Positions 16,706 through 23,963 of a stretch of 45,278 bases of DNA are shown piece after piece (position 1 is the stretch's first letter; each line of letters starts with the position of its first letter). The stretch lies in assembly GCA_021772155.1 (NCBI GenBank), contig JADYXS010000304.1, positions 1 to 45,278 of the forward strand, read 5' to 3'. This DNA comes from Candidatus Obscuribacter sp. Lineage in GTDB: Bacteria > Cyanobacteriota > Vampirovibrionia > Obscuribacterales > Obscuribacteraceae. The notes beneath the pieces were generated by a model. That model was not told the DNA's origin and did not search any database. It worked only from the letters and a program-made list of their open reading frames with translations. A program made the position numbers and the translations under genes.

Positions 16706-18328
16706 CTAGAGGTTTATAACAGCTAGGTTTCCGTTTCGCATGATCAAAATCGGAATTCGATTGCCCGGGTTTCGTCGCGATAGTACATCAGCCATTTCGC
16801 CAGTACTGGTTACTTGCACGCCATCAATGGCCTTAATGTCATCCCCGGGCACCACGCCGGCTGTAGCGGCTCTGCTTGCAGCACCAACATTGACAATGGT
16901 CACGCCGTCTCCGTTCGAGCGACCCATAAGACCCCATTGTGCCAGTACATTTGCGCTTTGAGGTTGCTGCTGAGGTGATTGTTGCTGCACCTGTTGCTGC
17001 TGCGGCTGCTGCCTGAATTGCTGCTGAGATTGTTGTTGCTGTGGCTGTTGCCTGAATTGCTGCTGCTGAACTGGTTGTCCCTGGTTGCCGCCCATCACCG
17101 CATACGGTGCAAAGGGCGATCCAGAGTATTGCGGTGCATTTTTCGCCGATTTGTTGGAATTACCTTTCTTCGAGGCTTTCACTTTCTGTTTGGAACTGGC
17201 TGAATCGTTCGGTGCCCTTGCCGCTTGCCAATCAGCGGTCGCTTCCTTCTCTACTTGACTCTGCTCAATGCTGGCTTTCTTCAGCTCTGACGCCAGCCCC
17301 TGATACGCCTTGGCGTATTTCTGCTCGTTCGGTTCAAGTTTTGTGGCTAGCTTGTAAAAATCCAGGGCAGAATGTTGATCTTTCAGCATCAGATAAATGG
17401 AGCCGATGTTGTATTTGATCAGCGCGCGGTTCGGTTCTTTGGCGTCGAGTTGCTGGTACAGATCCAATGCCGAAATGTATTCGCCTCGCTTCCACGCGGC
17501 ATTGGCACTTTCCGCAAGCACTCTCAAGTCCGCGCGTTTCCCGACCAGACGCGCCTGTGTACTAGCTTTCTTCTCCGTAGCAGCTACGGCGTCCAAATAC
17601 TCTTTGTTGTCCGGTTCTTTCTGCGCTGCCTGTTTGTAACTGGAAAGGGCCTCCACGAAATTACCCATCGTCTCTTCTATGATGCCTAAGTTAAAATGAG
17701 CCTGAGCATTTTGAGAATCGAGTCTGAGTACTTGCTCGAACTTTTCCTGTGCCTGCATACCACGTTTGTGCCGATACAATTCCACGCCTTCTGCAAGAAG
17801 TACGCTTATTTCTTCTTCCCTGGCAGCTTGAATAGACAATCTTGCCCGCTCAATATCATCTTCGTCTTGGTTTGCCCCTTGTGCGCCAGGGTTTGTCCCT
17901 TTGCCACCGCTGCCGGTGCTAGATGCCGCTTGTCCGTTGCGATAGGTCTGGCCTTCCTTGGCTTTCCGTTCTTCTTCCAATTTGCTGCGCAGAATCTCTT
18001 CCAGTCGCCCCAGGCGACTGTCAATTGATTCGGCGATTGGTTGTCCGAATACTTGTTTTTCGATGCGCGAAAGGCGCAAGGTAAGTTCATCGTCCGGGTA
18101 AGTCTTGAAGAATAGTCGCTGTTCAAATGATGCCACAACTGGCGGCGAATTGTCCTTCGGTGCTGGCTCGGAACTCAGCGCCGATGGCGCAACTGGTGTG
18201 GAAACTGGCTTGGACTTTGATCCCGTCGGCTTCTTTGCCAAGGCTATCGATAGTGGGTTTGGGAAATAACTAGTAAGAATGCTGGCGGCAATTAAGAAGG
18301 AAAAACTAAGCAGTAGTTTTCGCTTCAT
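16706..18328 (-). CDS. Exported TPR protein with Gln-rich linker and C-terminal PDZ domain
   Basis: A protein of 540 aa with a signal peptide (MKRKLLLSFSFLIAASILTS). Next is a segment TYPDDELTLRLSRIEKQVFG with SRLGRLEEIL, a motif I associate with exported proteins of this lineage and cyanobacteria. Tandem TPRs follow (NAQAHFNLGIIEETMGNF, NKEYLDAVAATEKKAS, RALIKYNIGSIYLMLKD). Then comes a linker of about 60 residues made largely of Gln, with the unit QQQFRQQPQQQQ twice. It ends in a PDZ-like domain (VTIVNVGAASRAATAGVVPGDDIKAIDG). The ATG overlaps the upstream stop as ATGA (18325-18328), showing coupling. PDZ plus TPR suggests assembly or recruitment of envelope proteins. No protease domain is present. 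Confidence 0.78.
   Translation of the reverse strand: MKRKLLLSFSFLIAASILTSYFPNPLSIALAKKPTGSKSKPVSTPVAPSALSSEPAPKDNSPPVVASFEQRLFFKTYPDDELTLRLSRIEKQVFGQPIAESIDSRLGRLEEILRSKLEEERKAKEGQTYRNGQAASSTGSGGKGTNPGAQGANQDEDDIERARLSIQAAREEEISVLLAEGVELYRHKRGMQAQEKFEQVLRLDSQNAQAHFNLGIIEETMGNFVEALSSYKQAAQKEPDNKEYLDAVAATEKKASTQARLVGKRADLRVLAESANAAWKRGEYISALDLYQQLDAKEPNRALIKYNIGSIYLMLKDQHSALDFYKLATKLEPNEQKYAKAYQGLASELKKASIEQSQVEKEATADWQAARAPNDSASSKQKVKASKKGNSNKSAKNAPQYSGSPFAPYAVMGGNQGQPVQQQQFRQQPQQQQSQQQFRQQPQQQQVQQQSPQQQPQSANVLAQWGLMGRSNGDGVTIVNVGAASRAATAGVVPGDDIKAIDGVQVTSTGEMADVLSRRNPGNRIPILIMRNGNLAVINL
16978..17075. repeat. CAG/CTG-type low-complexity tract encoding the Gln-rich linker
   Basis: On the plus strand the tract is built of CTG and TTG triplets, with a longer unit (CTGCCTGAATTGCTGCTG) present twice about 42 bases apart. 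It encodes the Gln repeats of the TPR/PDZ protein and could change length by slippage or recombination. Confidence 0.7.
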
Positions 18329-19011
18329 TGACCCTGTGACCATTGCCGAACCCTCTCCCGCGGGAAGTCCTTTCCAAAGCTGCCAGGCTGAAAGTCTTGC
18401 TCTCCGGGTTGTTTGGGATGCGATTCCCAGCCCTGAACCAAAGTGATGCTTGTGCGTTTGGTGCCTTGAGGAAAGGGAAGTGTTGGAGCTGCGGCCAACA
18501 AAGAGTCAACTTGCAGGCGATCGTACGCAGAAATCCCGGAACTTTGTTTAAGAACGATCTTACCAATTGTCCCATCAGCATAGCAGGTGAACTGTATCAA
18601 CGCCGGGCGGGACGTGGAAAACTGCACTCCATAGTTGTATTCGACACTGCGCAGAACGTAAAACCAGCGGTCTGCCAAGGTGCTAACCCACTTTGACCAT
18701 TCAATATTGTATTCCTGCAAGTACGAACCGGGCACTTCATCGCTTACAGGCGCCGTCCGTGGCTGTTCTGGAGCTGTGGCAATCAGGCTGTCTTGAACGA
18801 CGCGCCTGGGAGTTGGAAGACTACCCATGCCAAGGGCGGACTGGTCCACTTCCCCGCGAGAAAGCTGCGATTTTGCTGTGACAGAGGCGTTCAGTTCGAA
18901 TCTGTCAGCCTTGATAGGTGCCGGCGGTGCTTGAGCAAAAGAAGGAGCAGCAGCCATCAGAGCCACAATTGCCGTGCCAAATGCGAGAATATTGGTATTC
19001 GAAAAACGCAT
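18325..19011 (-). CDS. Exported TonB-C-like protein
   Basis: A 228-aa protein with a signal peptide ending at PSFAQA. Residues about 105-200 follow the TonB C-terminal pattern: a helix (LQEYNIEWSKWVSTLADRW), strands ALIQFTCYADGTIGKIVLKQ, then SSGISAYDRLQVDSLLAAAP and a final strand. Unlike TonB it has a cleavable signal rather than a membrane anchor plus Pro-rich arm, and no exbB/exbD is near. The stop overlaps the start of the TPR/PDZ gene (ATGA), so it leads a coupled operon of exported proteins. A paralogue of similar layout is encoded at 23124-23912. It is probably a periplasmic scaffold or energiser partner, which is inference. Confidence 0.7.
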   Translation of the reverse strand: MRFSNTNILAFGTAIVALMAAAPSFAQAPPAPIKADRFELNASVTAKSQLSRGEVDQSALGMGSLPTPRRVVQDSLIATAPEQPRTAPVSDEVPGSYLQEYNIEWSKWVSTLADRWFYVLRSVEYNYGVQFSTSRPALIQFTCYADGTIGKIVLKQSSGISAYDRLQVDSLLAAAPTLPFPQGTKRTSITLVQGWESHPKQPGEQDFQPGSFGKDFPRERVRQWSQGQ

Positions 19012-19128
19012 TCTTAGCCCTTTTACAGGAGTACCGGTTCAGGGGGTCAAATATAAGATCCACTGACCGGCCTGTAACTGGGGGAACTACGTATCGTATA
19101 CAATTTGGTGGAGCCAACAGGTTGAGAA

Positions 19129-20280
19129 ATGACGTCCGACATACTTCAGCAGGATCACGACGAGCTAGCTATCTGGTTAGCTCTCCATTCGATGTCCGGA
19201 CCTGGCTTCGGCCCAAAAGGCATCCTGGCGCTGCTTGGTCGATTTCTAGACGTTACAGAACTCTGGAATGCCTCCAAAGAGCAGCTTTTGATGCAGGCCC
19301 GGGTCTCGGTTGACTTCGCCAATAACTTTATTGCCAGAAGAACCGCTGCCGAGCCGCAAGTGATGTTGGATGCACTTAAGAAAAGCGGCGTCCAGGCTCT
19401 TCCTTATAATCACCCTTTCTACCCGCCGCGATTGCGTGAAATCCACGATCCGCCAACCGTGATTTTTCTCAAAGGCGCGCTGGAAGAGCATGACTTCAAT
19501 CATGCTATCGGTGTTGTCGGTACGCGACGTCCAAGCTCGTATGGTATGCGCCTTGCAAAAGACGTGGCCCGGGGCCTATCTTCTGATGGTGTCATCGTTT
19601 GTAGTGGCATGGCATTAGGCATTGACTCATTAGCTCATTGGGGCGCCATCGAAGGTGGTGGCAGAACAATTGCTGTGGTGGCAACCGGCCCTGACTTATG
19701 TTATCCAAGCTCCAACAAAAAGCTCTACGATTCGATTCTCAATGGACGCGGCATTGTGATGTCAGAATACTTTCCTGGAACCAAACCGGAGAAGTGGCAT
19801 TTCCCTGCTAGAAATCGCATCGTTAGCGGTTTATCCAGCGCGCTTGTGGTAGTGGAGGCCGGTGAGTCATCTGGCGCACTGATTACTGCCAATCTGGCTT
19901 TCGAACAGAATCGAGAAGTGTTTGCCTTTCCCGGACGCGTCGATAGCCCGATGTCGGTAGGTACCAATGCGCTGATTCGCAAAAGCATGGCTCACATTAT
20001 TCGCGACCATCGCGATGTGTTGGATGACTTGCAGTGGGTGCCTACGATTTTACAAGAGACCCGGACTGTAGTTGAGCTCTTTGGTCGCGAGAAAGAAGTG
20101 TATGAACTTCTCTCCAATGAACCGACGCACTTTGACGTGATCTGCGAGCGAACAGGGATTCCGGCCGGGGAATTATCAGCTTCATTGACTATGCTTGAGC
20201 TGGGAGGCCTGATTCACCGCCTACCGGGCGACTGGTACTCGCGGCAAGACATGGCGCGCGTTGCGTTTTCAGCTAACTAA
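19129..20280 (+). CDS. dprA: DNA-processing protein DprA
   Basis: DprA binds incoming single-stranded DNA in natural transformation and loads RecA. The 383-aa protein has an N-terminal SAM-like helical part and the Rossmann core with GVVGTRRPSSYG, CSGMALGIDSLAHWGAI, GPDLCYPSSNKKLY, SEYFPGTKP, FPARNRIVSGLSSALVVVEA, GALITANLA and FAFPGRVDSP. The last 70 residues are the winged-helix domain (VYELLSNEPTHFDVICERTG, then LSASLTMLELGGLI). All the main family blocks are intact. The gene is divergent from the exported-protein operon, and its stop codon overlaps the end of a small minus-strand frame by 4 bases. Its presence suggests competence or recombination uptake of DNA, but no com genes are in the window. 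Confidence 0.95.
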   Translation: MTSDILQQDHDELAIWLALHSMSGPGFGPKGILALLGRFLDVTELWNASKEQLLMQARVSVDFANNFIARRTAAEPQVMLDALKKSGVQALPYNHPFYPPRLREIHDPPTVIFLKGALEEHDFNHAIGVVGTRRPSSYGMRLAKDVARGLSSDGVIVCSGMALGIDSLAHWGAIEGGGRTIAVVATGPDLCYPSSNKKLYDSILNGRGIVMSEYFPGTKPEKWHFPARNRIVSGLSSALVVVEAGESSGALITANLAFEQNREVFAFPGRVDSPMSVGTNALIRKSMAHIIRDHRDVLDDLQWVPTILQETRTVVELFGREKEVYELLSNEPTHFDVICERTGIPAGELSASLTMLELGGLIHRLPGDWYSRQDMARVAFSAN

Positions 20281-20468
20281 TCCTTGGATCTCAGCTTTTG
20301 CACCAGGTGAGGTTGCACTGCCACTGCAACTGAGAAGTCCTGCGTGACCCATGTATCAATGTCCGCTGTTGTGCTTAATGAAAAAGTTATATTCTTGACG
20401 TCCCAATCAATTGGGATTACGATGGCTTTCAAGGGGTTGACTTCACGTCGACTCGGCGGGGTACCCAT
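20277..20468 (-). CDS. Possible small protein of 63 aa, tail-to-tail with dprA
   Basis: A short open frame starting at the ATG at 20468. The middle reads like a folded protein (NPLKAIVIPIDWDVKNITFS, then TADIDTWV), unlike the other short frames of the window. The ribosome binding site is weak (AGGA lies 14 bases upstream). It overlaps the dprA stop by 4 bases. It could be a genuine small cytosolic protein or the remnant of a longer one; the upstream extension to 20639 is not protein-like. No family is recognised with certainty. Confidence 0.4.
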   Translation of the reverse strand: MGTPPSRREVNPLKAIVIPIDWDVKNITFSLSTTADIDTWVTQDFSVAVAVQPHLVQKLRSKD

Positions 20469-20590
20469 TATGCTCAATAGATTCCTACTTCTTTTGCAAA
20501 AACTTCTCCTCCAGCCGGTCCCCGTTAAGGCGATGGTTGTTGTCCGTGCCACTAATAATGATGATCGCACAAGAAATATCTTGCGGTCAG

Positions 20591-20666
20591 GCAGGTATCG
20601 CGCGTAATTGCGAACCTGCAAATGAGTCATAAGCCGCAAGCCACACAGCTTGCGGCTTTTCTTTTT
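20591..20666 (+). terminator. Tandem hairpins and terminator just upstream of aspS (possible attenuator leader)
   Basis: Hairpin A: GCAGGT-TCGC pairs with GCGA-ACCTGC (20591-20619), ten pairs with one bulged A. Hairpin B: AAGCCGCAAG pairs perfectly with CTTGCGGCTT (20631-20658), followed by a T-rich run with one C to 20666. B has the form of a Rho-independent terminator, 18 bases before the aspS start codon and reading toward it. It could end dprA read-through or act as an attenuator of aspS. Confidence 0.75.
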
Positions 20667-20684
20667 AGAGGGAAATTATAGATT

Positions 20685-22001
20685 ATGCAAACCACATACG
20701 TTTCTACCGAGCAGGTGTCCCAGCACCTTGAAGCCACCGTCGAGATCAAGGGCCACGTGCAAACCTTGAGAAAACTCGGCAATCTGGTATTTATCGTCGT
20801 TCGCGACATCGCCGGCACGGTGCAAGTGGTGGTTGATGATGCGAATTTGCTGCCGGTTGTAGAGCAGTTGGGGCATGAAATGCCTGTGTCCATTATTGGC
20901 CAAGTGGTGGCGCACCCGTCAGGCTCAGCGCAAAAGTGTGAGATTCGCGCAACGGCAATTTCGCCGCTATCTACCAGGAACGGCACGCTGCCCGTGGAAG
21001 TCTCTAAGGACAAATCGGTGGAAGCTCTGGCGATCAACACATTGCTCGACTATCGGCCGCTGACGCTGCGCAACGAGAAGGTCCGCAGTATCTTTCGAAT
21101 TGAAGCCGCTCTGTGTCAGGGATTCAGAGGATTTCTGAGCAGCGAAAAATTTACTGAAATCCACTCGCCGAAGATTGTGTCCACCGGCACAGAAGGTGGT
21201 GCACAACTGTTTGCACTGGAGTACTTTGGAAAGACAGCTTATCTTGCCCAAAGTCCACAGTTCTATAAACAGATGATGGTGGGCGTGTTTGAACGCGTCT
21301 ACGAGATCGGTCCGGTTTATCGCGCGGAAGAGCATGACACCACTCGCCACTTAAACGAATACATCAGCATGGACGTGGAATTGGGATTTATCCACAGCGA
21401 GGACGACCTGATGGCTTTGGAGACGCGCTTGCTCAAAGCGATGTTCAATGCCGTCAGTGAAACATGCATTCGAGAGCTTGAACTTCATGGTGCCAAGCTT
21501 CCGGAAATTGGCACAATACCAAGGATAAAACTGTCCGAGGCCTGCGCCTTATTGCGTGAGCATTGCAGTTGGAAAAGTGCTGGACTTGAAAGTTCTGACC
21601 TTGATCCTGAGGGCGAACGTCTTCTTTGCGAATATTTCAGCAAGACTGAAGGATCGCAGATGGTGTTTGTGACGCACTACCCGTGGAGTGTGCGACCGTT
21701 CTACGCGATGCCAGAGCTGCACTCTGGGCTGAGCAAAAGCTTTGACCTTTTGTACAAAGGATTGGAAATCACCACAGGCGGCCAGCGTATTCATGAGTAC
21801 CAACAGTTGCTGTCTTGCATGGAAGCGCGCGGACTTAACTCGCAGAGTTTTGCTGATTACCTGCAATGCTTCAAGTACGGAATGCCACCACATGGCGGTT
21901 TTGCAATAGGTCTTGAACGCCTGACCAAACAACTGCTCGGACTTCCAAGCGTCAAGCAAACTGCCCTTTTCCCGAGGGATCGCAACAGGCTAACGCCGTA
22001 A
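20685..22001 (+). CDS. aspS: Archaeal-type, probably non-discriminating aspartyl-tRNA synthetase
   Basis: A class IIb aminoacyl-tRNA synthetase of 438 aa, the length of the archaeal/eukaryal AspRS type; bacterial AspRS is near 590 because of its GAD insertion, absent here. The N-terminal OB fold is EIKGHVQTLRKLGNLVFIVV. The catalytic domain has STGTEGGAQLF, LAQSPQFYKQMM, motif 2 in VYRAEEHDTTRHLNEY, ITTGGQRIHEY and motif 3 in GGFAIGLERL. GGQRIH favours AspRS over AsnRS. In the OB fold, His24 stands where discriminating enzymes have Trp; from family knowledge this marks relaxed tRNA choice, so Asp-tRNA(Asn) would also be made and amidated by GatCAB. AGAGGGA precedes the ATG. A terminator-like leader lies directly upstream. 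Confidence 0.88.
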   Translation: MQTTYVSTEQVSQHLEATVEIKGHVQTLRKLGNLVFIVVRDIAGTVQVVVDDANLLPVVEQLGHEMPVSIIGQVVAHPSGSAQKCEIRATAISPLSTRNGTLPVEVSKDKSVEALAINTLLDYRPLTLRNEKVRSIFRIEAALCQGFRGFLSSEKFTEIHSPKIVSTGTEGGAQLFALEYFGKTAYLAQSPQFYKQMMVGVFERVYEIGPVYRAEEHDTTRHLNEYISMDVELGFIHSEDDLMALETRLLKAMFNAVSETCIRELELHGAKLPEIGTIPRIKLSEACALLREHCSWKSAGLESSDLDPEGERLLCEYFSKTEGSQMVFVTHYPWSVRPFYAMPELHSGLSKSFDLLYKGLEITTGGQRIHEYQQLLSCMEARGLNSQSFADYLQCFKYGMPPHGGFAIGLERLTKQLLGLPSVKQTALFPRDRNRLTP

Positions 22002-22003
22002 GT

Positions 22004-22030
22004 TGACGGGCAGCGGAACGCTGCCCGTCA
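22004..22030. terminator. Strong hairpin at the 3' end of aspS
   Basis: TGACGGGCAGCG pairs perfectly with CGCTGCCCGTCA over a GAA loop, starting 3 bases after the aspS stop. The following CATTGTTTG is only weakly T-rich. It probably ends or stabilises the aspS transcript. Confidence 0.7.
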
Positions 22031-22057
22031 CATTGTTTGGGATTGGTACCAAATCGC

Positions 22058-22085
22058 AAGAGACGCTTCGGTCAAAGCGTCTCTT
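22058..22085. terminator. Second hairpin between aspS and tatD
   Basis: AAGAGACGCTT pairs perfectly with AAGCGTCTCTT over a 6-base loop. It lies between the convergent aspS and tatD genes. There is no long T-run on either side; it may be a bidirectional terminator or RNA-stability element. Confidence 0.55.
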
Positions 22086-22203
22086 ACAATCGGCTGCTAA
22101 TCTGTTGGTCCGGCTTGTTAACCTCGACCATGAAACGATTGTGCAATAGTTTTTTCCAACAAGGCAATTGGAAAGGTTTGACGGTGATCTAGCTGCCTAA
22201 CAA

Positions 22204-22986
22204 CTAGATAGAAGGCAAACCAAACAATCGGCGCGCGTTCGCGCTTGTCTGAATGGCAATATCGTCTTTCGTTGAATTGCGCAGATCGGCCAATTTCGCC
22301 GCCACCAGCCAGACAAACGATGGTTCGTTTCGTTTCCCCCGCTGCCCTTGAGGCGCCAAATATGGACAGTCAGTTTCAACCATTATTCGTTCGGGCCGCA
22401 CTAGAATTGCCGCCGCTTGAATGTCGGCTGATTTTGGGAAGGTGACAATGCCAGAAAATGAGACATAGAAGTCCAGCTCATTAATTTGCGCAATAACTTC
22501 TGGACCGCCGGTGAAGCAGTGAAAGACTCCGCGCACTTCTCCCTTGCCATGTTTCTTGAGAATTTCGAACGTCTCGTCCCAGGCGTTGCGAGTGTGCAGA
22601 ATCAGCGGCTTGCCGATTTCTCGCGCCAGTTCAACTTGTTCGGCGAAGATGCGCTTCTGCGTCTCCGGTTCACTGTGGTTGTAGTGAAAGTCGAGACCAC
22701 ACTCGCCAATCGCCACCACCTTAGGATGCTTTGCCGCTTCGCGCAGCGAGTGTGCTGATGTTTCAGTCCAGTCTTTTGCTTCATGCGGATGAAGCCCGAC
22801 GCCGCAATAGATATTCTCGTAAGCCTCGGAGATCCTGAGCATCTCCGGAATGGAGCTTATATACACTCCAGCTTGCACAATTTGGACGACGCCACTTTCA
22901 AAGGCGCGGCTAATTACGGCTGCCTGGTCTTCCTTGAAGGATTCCCAGTCAAGGTGAGCGTGACTGTCGATTATCGTGCTTGGCAT
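22204..22986 (-). CDS. TatD-family metal-dependent hydrolase/DNase
   Basis: A 260-aa amidohydrolase-fold nuclease of the TatD/YcfH family, which acts as a 3'-5' exonuclease on DNA or in DNA repair. The metal ligands are visible: IDSHAHLD near the N-terminus, GECGLDFHY, LILHTRNAWDE, VFHCFTGG and VETDCPYLAP. All key residues are present and the length is normal. The ATG at 22986 is chosen because it puts IDSHAHLD at residues 6-12 as in the family; a frame up to 23058 adds unconserved residues. It stands alone, divergent from the TonB-C-like gene. The substrate in the cell is not known. Confidence 0.92.
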   Translation of the reverse strand: MPSTIIDSHAHLDWESFKEDQAAVISRAFESGVVQIVQAGVYISSIPEMLRISEAYENIYCGVGLHPHEAKDWTETSAHSLREAAKHPKVVAIGECGLDFHYNHSEPETQKRIFAEQVELAREIGKPLILHTRNAWDETFEILKKHGKGEVRGVFHCFTGGPEVIAQINELDFYVSFSGIVTFPKSADIQAAAILVRPERIMVETDCPYLAPQGQRGKRNEPSFVWLVAAKLADLRNSTKDDIAIQTSANARRLFGLPSI

Positions 22987-23123
22987 GTTTCTTCGAGCAA
23001 AAGGGGATAGAGGGATAATCCTAACGCCTCCGACGTTAATCAGCCTCGTACAAGCCACCTTTACTTTTTAGATAGATTAGCTAAGCTAAATCTAAGCCCC
23101 TGACAAGAACGGCGCCAACAACT

Positions 23124-23912
23124 ATGCAATTTCCAAAAATATCGAGCTGTTTGCTCCTCACCTGCCTGCTTTCAGGTACTTATCTGCCGGTTAAATCCGA
23201 TGTCCTGAAAGGAAGAGTTGAGGACACCACTAAGCTTCGCCCTCCTTCCCTTAGCCGGACCGACATTAAACCCAGCAACAACGACCCTTTCAGCGGCACA
23301 GACGAAGATGGGGAACTACTAGACGCTCCCAAGTACAAGGCTGAGCCTGTTCGCAAGCCGCCAAAGGCTCAGAAGCCCTTCGTCTTACAGGCTACTGACC
23401 AGGGCAATCCTTATAACACCGTGGCCCAGCCGCCGGTTCAGGCACCGATGGAAATGGGAGGCGATCCGGACAATTTACCGATGCAAACCAACCAGAATAT
23501 GCCCCCGGCATTTAACCCCAATGACCCTGACTCCTCGCCTGACATGCAACTGGCATGGGACATGTGGCACAAACGCGTTGCTCAGTGTATCTTCGAGCGC
23601 TTTAACTTCTTTGCCAAGGCGGCCTTTCGCCGCAGCCCACCGCTCATGGCAAAGCTTTCCTATGTCGTGACCCGCGACGGGCATATAACGAACATAAACA
23701 TGCCGCAGAAGGGATCGAACGTCCTGTTTAACGTACTTGTCTTCCAGTCGGTTAAGTCTCTCGATGGCGATATGTCGATGCTGACGTTCCCCGAAGGATC
23801 AAGGCGCATGTACGTGCCCAAGACCGGAACGTTTACTCAAAATTATGGAGCGGAAGGCTTCCGTTATACCGTTGGAGATCGAGAAACTGTTCAAGGTGGC
23901 GGGCGGCGGTAA
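23124..23912 (+). CDS. Exported TonB-C-like protein (second copy)
   Basis: A protein of 262 aa with a signal peptide (SCLLLTCLLSGTYLPVKS), a Pro- and Asn-rich linker (residues about 30-140) and a C-terminal TonB-C-like domain. The domain has the helix DMQLAWDMWHKRVAQCIFER, the strands AKLSYVVTRDGHITNINMPQ and a helix with VFQSVKSLDGD. It resembles the protein at 18325-19011 in layout, though the sequence has diverged. No membrane anchor remains after cleavage and no ExbB/ExbD partner is near. The gene lies 51 bases upstream of glcD on the same strand, so a shared transcript is possible, though a functional link is not obvious. Confidence 0.65.
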   Translation: MQFPKISSCLLLTCLLSGTYLPVKSDVLKGRVEDTTKLRPPSLSRTDIKPSNNDPFSGTDEDGELLDAPKYKAEPVRKPPKAQKPFVLQATDQGNPYNTVAQPPVQAPMEMGGDPDNLPMQTNQNMPPAFNPNDPDSSPDMQLAWDMWHKRVAQCIFERFNFFAKAAFRRSPPLMAKLSYVVTRDGHITNINMPQKGSNVLFNVLVFQSVKSLDGDMSMLTFPEGSRRMYVPKTGTFTQNYGAEGFRYTVGDRETVQGGGRR

Positions 23913-23963
23913 ACAAACTTGAGGTGCGAGATAATATGACCTTGTCGCTGATAAGGATCTGCT

